A stretch of DNA of 48,086 bases, from positions 1 through 48,086 of the forward strand of contig JAIXXV010000028.1 in assembly GCA_027490575.1 (NCBI GenBank), written 5' to 3'. This DNA is from a bacterium (lineage in GTDB: Bacteria > Patescibacteriota > Minisyncoccia > Phycocordibacterales > CAIZLB01). This document shows positions 31,288 through 40,822 of the stretch, one piece after another (position 1 is the first letter of the stretch; each line of letters opens with the position of its first letter). Both the position numbers and the translations under genes were made by a program. Under the pieces are notes generated by a model, which saw only the letters and a program-made list of their open reading frames with translations, was not told where the DNA came from and did not search any database.

Positions 31288-32247
31288 CTAGACCTTTTTT
31301 GCTCTATTTTGGAACTTCTCCAAAGTAACAAGTAGGGGCGATGCGATGAATACAGAAGAATACACGCCTGCAGTAATACCTATTATAAGTACAAGTGAGA
31401 AATTCTTGGTAGTATCTGGACCAAAGAAAAACAGTGCAATCAAAGCAAACATCGTTGTCAGAGTTGTGTTTATAGAACGAGACATCGTCTGAGTAAGACT
31501 CATTCCAACTATTTCACCAAATGACTTTTTGTCCAGACCAATATTTTTTATATTTTCTCTTGTTCTGTCAAACACTACAATAGTGTCGTGAATAGAGAAA
31601 CCTAATATTACAAGTAGAGCTGTTATGAAAAGTGCATCTAGCTCATAACCGCCATTTCTACCTAGAAAAGCAAACAATCCTACAGGTACCAGCACATCGT
31701 GCAGTAAAGCGACGATGGCAACAGATCCATATTTCCAAGATGATACAGGCTTTGAAACTTTTCTAAATACAAATGTTATGAAAAGTACAATGGCTAGTAC
31801 AACAAGTATGATAGAAAGAATTGCTTTCTCTCTAAGCTCTCTACCGAGTACAGGACCAACTAAATCAAACTTTTTAACTTCACCTCCAAGCGATGTAGTA
31901 ACAGCTTTTCTTTGGTCTTCATTAAGTGCTTTTGTTCTGATGATATAGCCATTGTCACCTGTTTGTCTTACGACAGACTCACCTATTTCAAGATCTGCAA
32001 GTTTTTGTTTTATGACTTCAGCAGATGGAAATGAGTCGGGTTCCATAGTTCCTGCTGTTGTAGTAGACACTTTACTTGTAGCATTGGTACTACTAGCATT
32101 TGATCCAGTGTATTGAACTTCTATAACTGACCCTCCTGTAAAGTCTATACCGAAGTTTAGTCCATATCTTGAGATTGCACCTATACACAGACCGATAATG
32201 ATTATCGATATTGTATAGAATATTTTTCTTTTATTTACTATAAACAT
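31288..32247 (-). CDS. secF: Protein translocase subunit SecF
   Basis: YGLNFGIDFTGGSVIEVQY; GFSIHDTIVVFDRTREN. Confidence 0.95.
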   Translation of the reverse strand: MFIVNKRKIFYTISIIIIGLCIGAISRYGLNFGIDFTGGSVIEVQYTGSNASSTNATSKVSTTTAGTMEPDSFPSAEVIKQKLADLEIGESVVRQTGDNGYIIRTKALNEDQRKAVTTSLGGEVKKFDLVGPVLGRELREKAILSIILVVLAIVLFITFVFRKVSKPVSSWKYGSVAIVALLHDVLVPVGLFAFLGRNGGYELDALFITALLVILGFSIHDTIVVFDRTRENIKNIGLDKKSFGEIVGMSLTQTMSRSINTTLTTMFALIALFFFGPDTTKNFSLVLIIGITAGVYSSVFIASPLLVTLEKFQNRAKKV

Positions 32248-32326
32248 TTTCTTGATTTTAATTGATGATTGCTAATTTTTGTTTTGTCGGGCTAACTGAT
32301 ACCTGATATTTGATACCTGATACCTG

Positions 32327-33676
32327 TTATCTCTTAAGTCCGTGACCAAGCAAGAACTTCATCATGCCGTCTTTTCTCTTTATACCTAGAGCGAGTAGTA
32401 GAGTTCTTGTGACAGTGATAGAAGTGAATATCGAGATGATGACGCCCAATATAAATATAAGTGCAAACCCTTTGATAAGCGGTGATGTAGCAGTATAGAA
32501 CAATATCAATCCTGTGATAATACTTGAAGTGTTACTGTCTCTGATAGACAACCATGCTCTACCGAATCCTTCTTTTATAGCATCTTCTACTTCTCTACCA
32601 GCCTCAAGCTCTTCTTTGATTCTTTCGAAAATGAGTATGTTACCATCCACGGCCATACCTATCGATATGATGAAGCCGGCAAGACCAGCCGATGTTAGTA
32701 CAATACCAAATACTTTAAACGCAACAAGTGTGAGTATTATGTATATAGTCAATGATACTACTGCCAGAAGTCCGGGTAATCTGTACCAGATGATTAAGAA
32801 CAGTGCGATGATGATCAAACCGTAAATACCAGCTTGTATACTTGCAGCAAGTGCATCAGAACCAAGCGAAGCTCCGATACTTTGAGTACCTATAAGCTCT
32901 ATAGGAACAGGGAGTGCTCCGTATCTTAGGTCTCTAGCAAGGTCTCTCGCTTCAGCTGGAGTAAACACACCACTAATGACAGCCTTACCGTCAGTGATAG
33001 GCTCTTGTACTATAGGTGTAGATATTGGTTGACCATCTAGGAATATTGCCACTGTCTTGCCTACATTTTGAGTAGTTATTTCTGAAAATAGCTTTTTACC
33101 CTCTTCGTCGAAAGTAAGCGCAATCATAGGTTGATAAGTATTTTGATCAAATTCTATTTGAGCATTTTCTAAGTATCTACCAGTTAGAGCTGTTGCTTCG
33201 TATTTTACATCAAAACTTGTAACCGAACTTGTTCCACTTGAAGTTGAAGTAGCGGTAGAAAGATCAGGAACACCGGGAACTTCTATTTTAAATTCTAGGA
33301 TAGGTGTCTTTCCAATAAGTTCAACAGCTTCTTCAACATTTGTAACACCAGGAAGTTCAACTATTAGCTTATTTATGTCCCCATCAGGTCCAGAACTTTT
33401 TTGTGTTTGTACAAGAGGTTCAGCGACACCGAAAGCATTGATTCTTGATTCGATGACACCTTTTAGACTCTCCATTGATCCATCGACGTTTATAGGGTCA
33501 ATCTCTGAAACATCGGCTTGGTAAACGAGATGTGTTCCACCACTCAAATCAAGTCCAAGTTTAAATGGGAAATTTGATATGAATCCTTGATCTGGCTTTT
33601 GGGAATAGCTTACAAATGCCCCAAGTAGTGCACTTATAACTAGCAGGAGTACTGCGTAAATACGTATTTTATTCAT
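32327..33676 (-). CDS. secD: Protein translocase subunit SecD (start corrected to MNKIRIY)
   Basis: LGLDLSGGTHLVYQ; AVDGNILIFERIKEELEAGR; TATAAT 10 nt before this ATG. The supplied ORF start at 33784 is too long. Confidence 0.95.
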   Translation of the reverse strand: MNKIRIYAVLLLVISALLGAFVSYSQKPDQGFISNFPFKLGLDLSGGTHLVYQADVSEIDPINVDGSMESLKGVIESRINAFGVAEPLVQTQKSSGPDGDINKLIVELPGVTNVEEAVELIGKTPILEFKIEVPGVPDLSTATSTSSGTSSVTSFDVKYEATALTGRYLENAQIEFDQNTYQPMIALTFDEEGKKLFSEITTQNVGKTVAIFLDGQPISTPIVQEPITDGKAVISGVFTPAEARDLARDLRYGALPVPIELIGTQSIGASLGSDALAASIQAGIYGLIIIALFLIIWYRLPGLLAVVSLTIYIILTLVAFKVFGIVLTSAGLAGFIISIGMAVDGNILIFERIKEELEAGREVEDAIKEGFGRAWLSIRDSNTSSIITGLILFYTATSPLIKGFALIFILGVIISIFTSITVTRTLLLALGIKRKDGMMKFLLGHGLKR

Positions 33677-33725
33677 AATACGGTCAATTATACAGAGAAA
33701 TATAGGTCTGGCAATTGCTAATTGA

Positions 33726-35078
33726 CTAAACTCCCACTCTAGACAAGAGTGTTTTAATAGTTTGCAATGCAATCTTAAAATCAATCCAGATAGATCTGTG
33801 CTTTATATAGTATAAATCAAATGCAAGCTTCTCAACTGTTTCCTCCACTGTATGCGGTGGCTTTTCATGATGTATTTGAGCCCAACCTGAAAGACCTGGT
33901 TTTATCAGATGTCGTATATTGTAATGTGGTATCTCTTTTATATATAGATCAACCAGCTTTGGAAATTCTGGTCTTGGCCCTATAAGAGACAAGTCCCCTT
34001 TTATAATATTCCAAAGTTGTGGCAACTCATCTATACGTGTAACTCGGAGTATCTTTCCTACTTTGGTAATCTTGTTTTGGTTTTGGCCGAGTTGATTTCC
34101 ACTATCCATAACTGTCATAGTACGGAACTTATATATCTTTATCATTTGGCCGTTTTGTCCAACTCTTTCAGGCATGTAGAAAAGTGCTCCAGGTCCTTCT
34201 ATCTTCATAGCAATCCAAACAAAAGGATAGAAAAGTAGCGATACAATAAACAATGGCAGAGATAGCAATATGTCCATAAGTCTTTTTATAGACATGTAAA
34301 TGATATTGGACTCACTTGATGCATTTTTCAAAAACCATGCTTCATCAATGTGTTTTAGAGGCACCCTGCCTGTTAGATCTTCATAAAGATCATTAAAATC
34401 TATAAACTGAATACCTTTAAAAATAAGGCTGTAGAGTGAGCTTTGAATTCTTTTAGTATTTTCATCAGAAAAATCAATGATGACTGTATTGACGTCCCTA
34501 TTTGATAATTCGGTAATAATATAATCAACAAGAACATCTTCCTTTGTACTAATCAGGTCTTCTTGTCGTAGATGTGAAGTGATAATAAAAGAAGAATTAA
34601 CTGAATCTAAACTTTTTTTCAATACATCTGCATCCTCTCCGGATGCTATAAGTATTGCTTTATTTTTTTGCCTACTCTTAGCTTTGAATGAACTGTATAT
34701 CTGTATTCTCCAGATAAAGAGCATAACAGTTGAGATTAATAAGTATAGAAAAAGTATAATCTTTGGTGATATTCCAAAATAAGGAACTATATAGAAAAAC
34801 GTAGAAGCTATGACTAGATTGAAAAAATGAGCTGAAAACAATCTAGACGGTAGACGGCTCCTGATAATAAGGGTTTTGTTTTCATATAAACCGGCTATGA
34901 AGAAAACTAGTATCCACACCACAAATAACATTGAAAAAGGTATGAGGTGGCTCAAAAAAAGTTCCTGGCTTGGTATGTCGAGATTTCTTATACCCAATGT
35001 TATCCATAGAGAAAATATGAAAACAAACAAGTCTCCTACAAAAACACTTAGAAATGGGGTTTTGCTATTGAATACCAT
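33726..35078 (-). CDS. Polyprenyl-phosphate hexose-1-P transferase (bacterial sugar transferase, WbaP/exopolysaccharide-type)
   Basis: KRLMDILLSLPLFIVSLLFYPFVWIAMKIEGPGALFYMPERVGQNGQMIKIYKFRTM...LPQLWNIIKGDLSLIGPRPEFP. Confidence 0.93.
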   Translation of the reverse strand: MVFNSKTPFLSVFVGDLFVFIFSLWITLGIRNLDIPSQELFLSHLIPFSMLFVVWILVFFIAGLYENKTLIIRSRLPSRLFSAHFFNLVIASTFFYIVPYFGISPKIILFLYLLISTVMLFIWRIQIYSSFKAKSRQKNKAILIASGEDADVLKKSLDSVNSSFIITSHLRQEDLISTKEDVLVDYIITELSNRDVNTVIIDFSDENTKRIQSSLYSLIFKGIQFIDFNDLYEDLTGRVPLKHIDEAWFLKNASSESNIIYMSIKRLMDILLSLPLFIVSLLFYPFVWIAMKIEGPGALFYMPERVGQNGQMIKIYKFRTMTVMDSGNQLGQNQNKITKVGKILRVTRIDELPQLWNIIKGDLSLIGPRPEFPKLVDLYIKEIPHYNIRHLIKPGLSGWAQIHHEKPPHTVEETVEKLAFDLYYIKHRSIWIDFKIALQTIKTLLSRVGV

Positions 35079-35112
35079 CTTATGGGATACTATACTATAA
35101 TCTGCTAAAAAA

Positions 35113-36264
35113 ATGAAAATCTTATTCGCAATTACAAAGTCAAATTTTGGGGGTGCTCAAAAATACGTATATGAACTGGCTTCGCGCTATAAAGAGCTAG
35201 GTCATGATGTACAGGTGTCTGCTGGTGGCGAAGGAGTACTTAAGGACAAGCTCAATGCGGCAGGCATACCCGTTCACCACATAAGCGGAGCACAAAGAGA
35301 CATTGATATTCTGAAAGAGTTCAAGGTTGCAATCAACTTATTTAAAACTATCAGGCAAGTGAGGCCTGATGTGCTCCATCTAAACAGCCCGAAGATAGGC
35401 GGTCTAGGCGCACTTATAGGTAGAACCCTCGGTGTGAAGACTATAGTTTATACAAACCATGGATGGCCATTCAATGAACCTAGACCATTATGGCAAGTTG
35501 CCATTATAAAGACGCTGTCGTGGCTTACATTAGTGCTCAACAAAAAGACAATAGTTCTCTCAAATATAGAGTTTGATCAAGTTGCAAAATGGCCACTGGT
35601 TAAAGGAAAAGTGGTTGTTATTCCAAACGGTGTTTCTGATTTTGTTTTACTTAGTAAAGAGGATGCCGTAAAAAAGATGTCCGAGCAGACTGGTTTTGAT
35701 TTTGACAGCAAAGCGACCGAGAAAGTATTGATGATTGGTTCAATCGGTGAATTGCACAATAACAAAGGTTACACATACGCGATTGACGGCATCAAGAGTT
35801 TCATTTATCAATATCCAAATATTAAAATAAAATATATTATTATTGGTGAAGGAGAAGAAAGACAAGATTTAGAAAAAAAGATAAAGGAAGAAAAACTCGA
35901 AAACATTATTTATCTCGCTGGCCAAGTTGAAAATGCAAAGCAGTACTTAAGAGCATTTGATATATTTTTAATATCTTCCGTAAAAGAAGGCCTACCGTAT
36001 GTACTACTTGAAGCTGGCCTAGCTGATGTACCTGTCATCACCACTTCAGTTGGCGGTATCCCTGAAGCAGTAGAGAACCTAAAAGAAGCCTTGATTATAG
36101 CCCCAAAAAGACCCCAAGAAATACAGAATGCGATATTTTACGCAACGCAACATCAAGATGATTTAAGTAAAATATCGAGCGCATTTAAAAACAAAGTTTC
36201 TACTAAGTACAACTTTGAAAATATTTCAGAGAAGATACTTGAACTTTATTCAGGTAGCAATTAG
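35113..36264 (+). CDS. Glycosyltransferase family 4
   Basis: NFGGAQKYVYELASRYKELGHDVQV; SSVKEGLPYVLLEAGLADVPVITTSVGGIPEAV. Confidence 0.93.
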   Translation: MKILFAITKSNFGGAQKYVYELASRYKELGHDVQVSAGGEGVLKDKLNAAGIPVHHISGAQRDIDILKEFKVAINLFKTIRQVRPDVLHLNSPKIGGLGALIGRTLGVKTIVYTNHGWPFNEPRPLWQVAIIKTLSWLTLVLNKKTIVLSNIEFDQVAKWPLVKGKVVVIPNGVSDFVLLSKEDAVKKMSEQTGFDFDSKATEKVLMIGSIGELHNNKGYTYAIDGIKSFIYQYPNIKIKYIIIGEGEERQDLEKKIKEEKLENIIYLAGQVENAKQYLRAFDIFLISSVKEGLPYVLLEAGLADVPVITTSVGGIPEAVENLKEALIIAPKRPQEIQNAIFYATQHQDDLSKISSAFKNKVSTKYNFENISEKILELYSGSN

Positions 36265-36334
36265 CAATTAGCAAGATTTTGCGCCGACTAATAACTTTGC
36301 CAATCTCTTAATTATTAATTGATAATTATTGGTG

Positions 36335-37462
36335 TTAGCTTCCAACAAACTCATTTTGCAATAAATCTTTGTGAGTAGTCCTAGAATACTTTCTCATACC
36401 CATAAGTATACCGAGTCCGACAAACTCAGTTAGTAAGTGAGATCCGCCGTAACTCATAAATGGTATAGGTATACCCGTTACAGGCATGATACCGATATTC
36501 ATACCAATATTTATAGTCAGGTGGACCATAAAGAAAATGGCAAGTCCGACACCATAGAGTATTTCAAAGTTTGTCTCCCCTCTCATTGACCACATCAAAA
36601 TCCTTCCAATGATAATCGCATACAATATAAACAAAATAATAACTCCAACAAAACCCCACTCTTCTGAAAAAGCTGCGAATATAAAGTCAGTTTGATACTC
36701 TGGTAAAAATCTTAATCGTGACTGTGTACCGTATCCAATACCCTTTCCTGTGATTTGACCTGATCCAACAGTGACCATAGCCTGGTAAGCATTGTATCCA
36801 CTACCCCTAATATCTGCCAAAGGATGTATGAAGTTAATGATTCTAGCTTTCTGATATTCTTTAAATCCGAAGTTCCACAGTCCGGCAAAAGTAATCATAC
36901 CTATCAAAAACACCATGGCCAAATGCTTTTTGGATATACCTGAGACGAGTACCATACCAAACCAGATTGCCATGAGAGTTAGAGCTGAACCAAAGTCTGG
37001 TTGTAAAATTACTAAAAATACCAATATGCCTGCATAAATTGCAGATACAATTATGTGTTTTATGTGTGCAATCTCAATGTGCCTCCTGGAAAAATATTTG
37101 GCCAACAACAGTATTAATACTAATTTAACAAGCTCCACTGGTTGTATTGAGAAAAGCCCGCCTAAGCTTATCCAACTTTTTGCTCCTTTTGCTACAAATC
37201 CCAATGCCAATACTGACATCAAAAATGCAACAGCTAAGCCATATAGTGTGATGATTACATGAGACCTTCTGAAGAATCTAAAGTCTAGACTGCTCAGTGT
37301 AAACATTAATAAAAAACTTATACCGATCCATATAGTTTGCCTAAAGGCCAATCCATCTGTTTGATCTGTAAATGAATGTATGGTCAAAAGACTAAACGCC
37401 AATATGGGAATAAGGGCCCCAACTATATACCAATCAATATTTGATCTTAACAACTTTATCAT
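36335..37462 (-). CDS. rodA: RodA/FtsW/SpoVE family (SEDS) protein, RodA-like
   Basis: GSGYNAYQAMVTVGSGQITGKGIGYGTQSRLRFLPEYQTDFIFAAFSEEWGFVG; GIPIPFMSYGGSHLL. Confidence 0.93.
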   Translation of the reverse strand: MIKLLRSNIDWYIVGALIPILAFSLLTIHSFTDQTDGLAFRQTIWIGISFLLMFTLSSLDFRFFRRSHVIITLYGLAVAFLMSVLALGFVAKGAKSWISLGGLFSIQPVELVKLVLILLLAKYFSRRHIEIAHIKHIIVSAIYAGILVFLVILQPDFGSALTLMAIWFGMVLVSGISKKHLAMVFLIGMITFAGLWNFGFKEYQKARIINFIHPLADIRGSGYNAYQAMVTVGSGQITGKGIGYGTQSRLRFLPEYQTDFIFAAFSEEWGFVGVIILFILYAIIIGRILMWSMRGETNFEILYGVGLAIFFMVHLTINIGMNIGIMPVTGIPIPFMSYGGSHLLTEFVGLGILMGMRKYSRTTHKDLLQNEFVGS

Positions 37463-37469
37463 CTTTAGT

Positions 37470-38261
37470 TTACCTATTTTTCATATTTGAAATAGGAAGC
37501 TTTGGTACAATCTCAATCTTTGAAACTTCAAAATCAAAAGGTTTTGGCCATGTAAACACTAAGCCTTTTCTTTCATTTCCAAAAAGTACATCAACCTTGG
37601 TTCGAGATGATGCTCGTGCATTACCCAGCTCATCATAAATAATTGCCACCACTTCTATATCTCTAAATGTATCAATCGTCTCGTTTTGAATATCTGCATC
37701 AACACGTGGACCACTTTCCAAGTCAGTACGTAATCTGTCTTCGAGTATAGTAAGCTCAGACTTTACTGAGTTGTACTTTTTCCAAACTGCAGGTTCTATA
37801 AAGTTGAATGTGACTTTAGCAGGAACTCTATCACCTGTTGTAAAGACCCCTTCAAATATCGGGAATGTTCTGATTGGTGGAACAAGTGCACGACCTTCTC
37901 TTGTGCCCAACAAAATATTTGCAGAATCATAGACAGCGAATATGTAAGGTATCGGTTCAGCTGTAAATCCTACGTTTGGATTTTGAACATAGGCAACCAG
38001 GTTATTTGATCCGCCTCCTACAGGAAAAGCTCTTGTCCAAAGAAGTATGGGTTCAGGCAGTACATCACCCTGGCAAACTCTTATAGCTGAGCATGCTCCT
38101 CCACAGTCAATACCAGTCTCGTTTCCATTTTGTTTTCCATCAGAACAAGTCGGTGCCCTGTTAAAAAAGAAAAGGTAAGTCGGTAAACCTATAGCTAGAA
38201 GCAAGAAAACGCTTACTATAGATCCGTATACTAGCTGACGCTGTTTGGCCCATGAAAACAT
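37470..38261 (-). CDS. Membrane-anchored extracellular protein of unknown function (start corrected to MFSWAK)
   Basis: Single TM then CSDGKQNGNETGIDCGGACSA; TATAAT 9 nt upstream of the ATG at 38261. Confidence 0.7.
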   Translation of the reverse strand: MFSWAKQRQLVYGSIVSVFLLLAIGLPTYLFFFNRAPTCSDGKQNGNETGIDCGGACSAIRVCQGDVLPEPILLWTRAFPVGGGSNNLVAYVQNPNVGFTAEPIPYIFAVYDSANILLGTREGRALVPPIRTFPIFEGVFTTGDRVPAKVTFNFIEPAVWKKYNSVKSELTILEDRLRTDLESGPRVDADIQNETIDTFRDIEVVAIIYDELGNARASSRTKVDVLFGNERKGLVFTWPKPFDFEVSKIEIVPKLPISNMKNR

Positions 38262-38378
38262 ATTGTTGGTATTATAGCATGAAAATTGAGGCAAAATAAA
38301 AACCGGCCCTAAGATAACACTTAAGTCGCCGGTGGGTTTTGCTGGCTCCCAATGCCAGGTTAATCACATACTCATAGA

Positions 38379-38534
38379 TTAACTATTACCGAAAAAGATT
38401 CTTGCCGTCATAGATATCCGCGCTCTTTCTTCGGGTGTGTACTTCGCCATCCTGTTTCGACACTCTTGCATCGCGACAGAACCTCGTGTTTTCTGATTAG
38501 GACTTGAGGGTCCATGCCTGTTTGGTTTTTTCAT
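38379..38534 (-). CDS. 51-aa basic small protein MKKPNRHGPSSPNQKTRGSVAMQECRNRMAKYTPEERARISMTARIFFGNS
   Basis: Hand-translated ORF absent from the supplied track; followed by a CCGGC/GCCGG hairpin with T-run (about 38298-38336). Confidence 0.5.
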   Translation of the reverse strand: MKKPNRHGPSSPNQKTRGSVAMQECRNRMAKYTPEERARISMTARIFFGNS

Positions 38535-38576
38535 ACAACTTTAGGGTTGTCATACATATGATATACCTATAAAAAT

Positions 38577-38602
38577 AAAAAACCACCTATCGGTAGTGTT
38601 TT
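38577..38602 (-). terminator. Terminator (ACTACC-GATA-GGTGGT + T-rich tail)
   Basis: Hairpin with one G-U pair followed by TTTTATTTTT. Confidence 0.65.
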
Positions 38603-38638
38603 ATGTTGAAGCCTTAATTTTGTCTTGCCATTTATCGT

Positions 38639-38664
38639 TAACTTTACAATTTTTTGTAAAGTTA
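38639..38664 (-). terminator. Hairpin AACTTTAC...GTAAAGTT downstream of 5S
   Basis: Perfect 8-bp inverted repeat just after the 5S flanking stem. Confidence 0.6.
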
Positions 38665-38682
38665 AATTATATATATTGACCA

Positions 38683-38800
38683 CTCTGTTCTGGCGACGTG
38701 CTACTTTTCCCTATACGAGTATCATCGCCTCTGAAAAGCTTAACTTCTGAGTTCGGAATGAGATCAGGTGTGACCTTTTCGATAAATCACCAGAACACAA
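38683..38800 (-). rRNA. rrf: 5S ribosomal RNA
   Basis: GGTCACACCTGATCTCATTCCGAACTCAGAAGTTAAGC core; bracketed by 13-bp repeat atatatattgacc (38669-38681)/ggtcaatatatat (38802-38814). Confidence 0.93.
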
Positions 38801-38813
38801 CGGTCAATATATA

Positions 38814-39113
38814 TTTTGAAAAGCTAGAAGACAGACCAATCAAAATGATTGGTCGGGTTGGCGGGGATCGAACCCACAACCTTCGACGTTAGCTTAAACT
38901 GATTTTTAGTTGTTTAGATCATCAAGACTGATTGGTTAGACCAACAATTTTGACAGCACAACCTTCTGCTTTCACAGAATACTTCCAGGATCCGCCCAAA
39001 AAGTTCAGTACTAGGCAAACACCGGGAAACCCCGGCAAAGTCGATGCTCTCCAATTGAGCTACAACCCGTTTAAAGACAAAGAACGAATTTTCTGTCTTC
39101 TAGCTTTTCAAAA
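38814..39113. repeat. 22-bp perfect inverted repeat (38814-38835 / 39092-39113) bracketing the interrupted tRNA
   Basis: ttttgaaaagctagaagacaga and tctgtcttctagcttttcaaaa. Confidence 0.97.
38850..39069 (-). tRNA. tRNA-like gene interrupted in the anticodon loop by about 145 nt (38890-39034); anticodon uncertain (UGC reading if loop is TTTGC/AC); CCA encoded
   Basis: CGGGTTG/CAACCCG acceptor, GCTC/GAGC D-stem, TCGAC/GTCGA anticodon stem split by the insertion, GTGGG-TTCGATC-CCCGC T-arm, A73-CCA. Confidence 0.8.
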
Positions 39114-39455
39114 ATCTCAATAAATTGCAAGTAACAAACAAAAGTGATTGTGACACTCTATATTTCCTAATAGAATCGATGCATTAGTACACCTCAGCTG
39201 AACATATTACTATGCTTACACTTAGTGCCTATCAACGTGATCATCTCTCACGGATCTCAACGATACCTTATCTTGAAGCTGGCTTCGTTCTTAGATGCTT
39301 TCAGAACTTATCCATTCCCGACATAGCTACCCAGCGGTGCCTTTGGCAAGACAACTGGTACACCAGAGGTCAGTTCATCCCGGTCCTCTCGTACTAGGGA
39401 CAAATCTTCTCAAGTATCAACGCCTGCAGTAGATAGGAGACCAACCTGTCTCGCG

Positions 39456-39895
39456 CATGTTTTCACTTATTACTAAGTGCATTGGACTATATCTTTATCT
39501 TCCTCTTTGAGTCGTTATACAGGACACTTTTAAGTGTGACTATTTCACAACGTATGAGGTTCAGATAATTAACGTGTAGTCTCTACGGGCGTCGTGCATT
39601 TATTCCAAACTATAAATAGTCTAGCTCAAATATGCGCAACTTCCCTCGGTATTGTCCTAAATTGTCTCCAATATGTAGGATTTTACCGATATAAGTTAAT
39701 TTGATCATCATATATTTCTATATGCGACCGCCGCGATATGTATTTTAAATACAAAGTTTGTCTAACAGTTTTAATTCTTGATTCTACATCACATTTTAGT
39801 GTGTAGATTGTTCTAAGAGTTATGTAGCCTCAACGGTTCAGACGGGTTCAATTGTTGAATAATACAAATATAAATAAATGTAATTCCACAACTGA
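39456..39895 (-). ncRNA. Group I intron at 23S position L2593 (440 bp, no ORF)
   Basis: Interrupts ACCGT^CGCGAGACAGG; P7-type elements GTAGAGACTACACG (39573-39586) and AAGATATAGTCC (39484-39495); 5' exon ends in U, intron ends in G; GACCGU/GCGGUC possible P1 with U-G. Confidence 0.92.
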
Positions 39896-40561
39896 ACGGT
39901 CTGAACCCAGCTCGCGTGACTTTTTAATTGGCGAACAGCCAAACCCTTGGGACCTTCTCCAGCCCCAGGATAAGTCGAGCCGACATCGAGGTGCCGAACT
40001 GTGCCGTCGATATGGACTCTTAGGCACAACCAGCCTGTTATCCCCAGAGTAGCTTTTATCAGGTAATCTTCACCCGCATCTAATGCGAAGTGTACGGTTC
40101 ACTATGTTCTGCTTTCGCATCTGTTTGACACTTACGTCTCACAGTTAAGCCAGCTTATGCCATTGCACTATCGGCACGGTTTCCATTCGCGCCTAGCTGA
40201 CCTTAATAAACTCCTCCGTTACTCTTTAGGAGGATAGCGCCCCACCAAAACTGCCCACCAGATACTGTTCCTGTCCGTTTTTATACCGTACAGGTTAGAA
40301 TATACATTTTTAAAGAGTGGTATTTCACTGACGAGTCCATCCCAACCGAAATCGGAACTTCAACCTCTCCCACCTATGCTACGCAGTAAATATATATATT
40401 CAATACCAAGTTGCAGTGAAGCTTCTGGGGTCTTTTCGTCTAACTGCAGGTAGGAGGCATCTTCACCTCCATTGCATTTTCACCGAGCGGGTCTTCGAGA
40501 CAGTTCCCCAGTCATTATACCATTCGTGCGCGTCTGAACTTACCAGACAAGGAATTTCGCT

Positions 40562-40787
40562 CTTCTATTCCTTACAGAAGGACTCTATCTTCATCCGATT
40601 CAAAATTTCTTTAGAATTTAGGATGCATGGCGTTGGTCTCTCGCTAACCATGTTTGGACTATAGATACATTACTGTATCCAAGGTAGCTAGTATATGACT
40701 TTATCACTATCTCAATCTGTTAACTTATTTACCATCAACCCTATAACTGTCCTAGTCCTTCATCACACTTTAAATAAAATGTGATGA
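40562..40787 (-). ncRNA. Compact group I-type intron at 23S position L1931 (226 bp, no ORF)
   Basis: Interrupts CGGTCCTAAGGT^AGCGAAATTCC; S-like AAGATAGAGTCC (40580-40591), R-like GCGAGAGACCAACGCC (40629-40644); 5' exon ends in U, intron ends in G. Confidence 0.8.

Positions 40788-40822
<35 letters not shown>

Noticed and set aside
33677-33784. N-terminal 36 aa of the supplied SecD ORF
   Set aside because: It overlaps the upstream gene's end and a TATAAT box; homology starts at MNKIRIY (33676).
38890-39034. Claim that the split tRNA is an amber (CUA) suppressor
   Set aside because: Only one of several possible splice registers gives CUA; TAG serves as a normal stop for several genes here (e.g. 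at 196, 12173, 12900, 36264), so suppression is unlikely.
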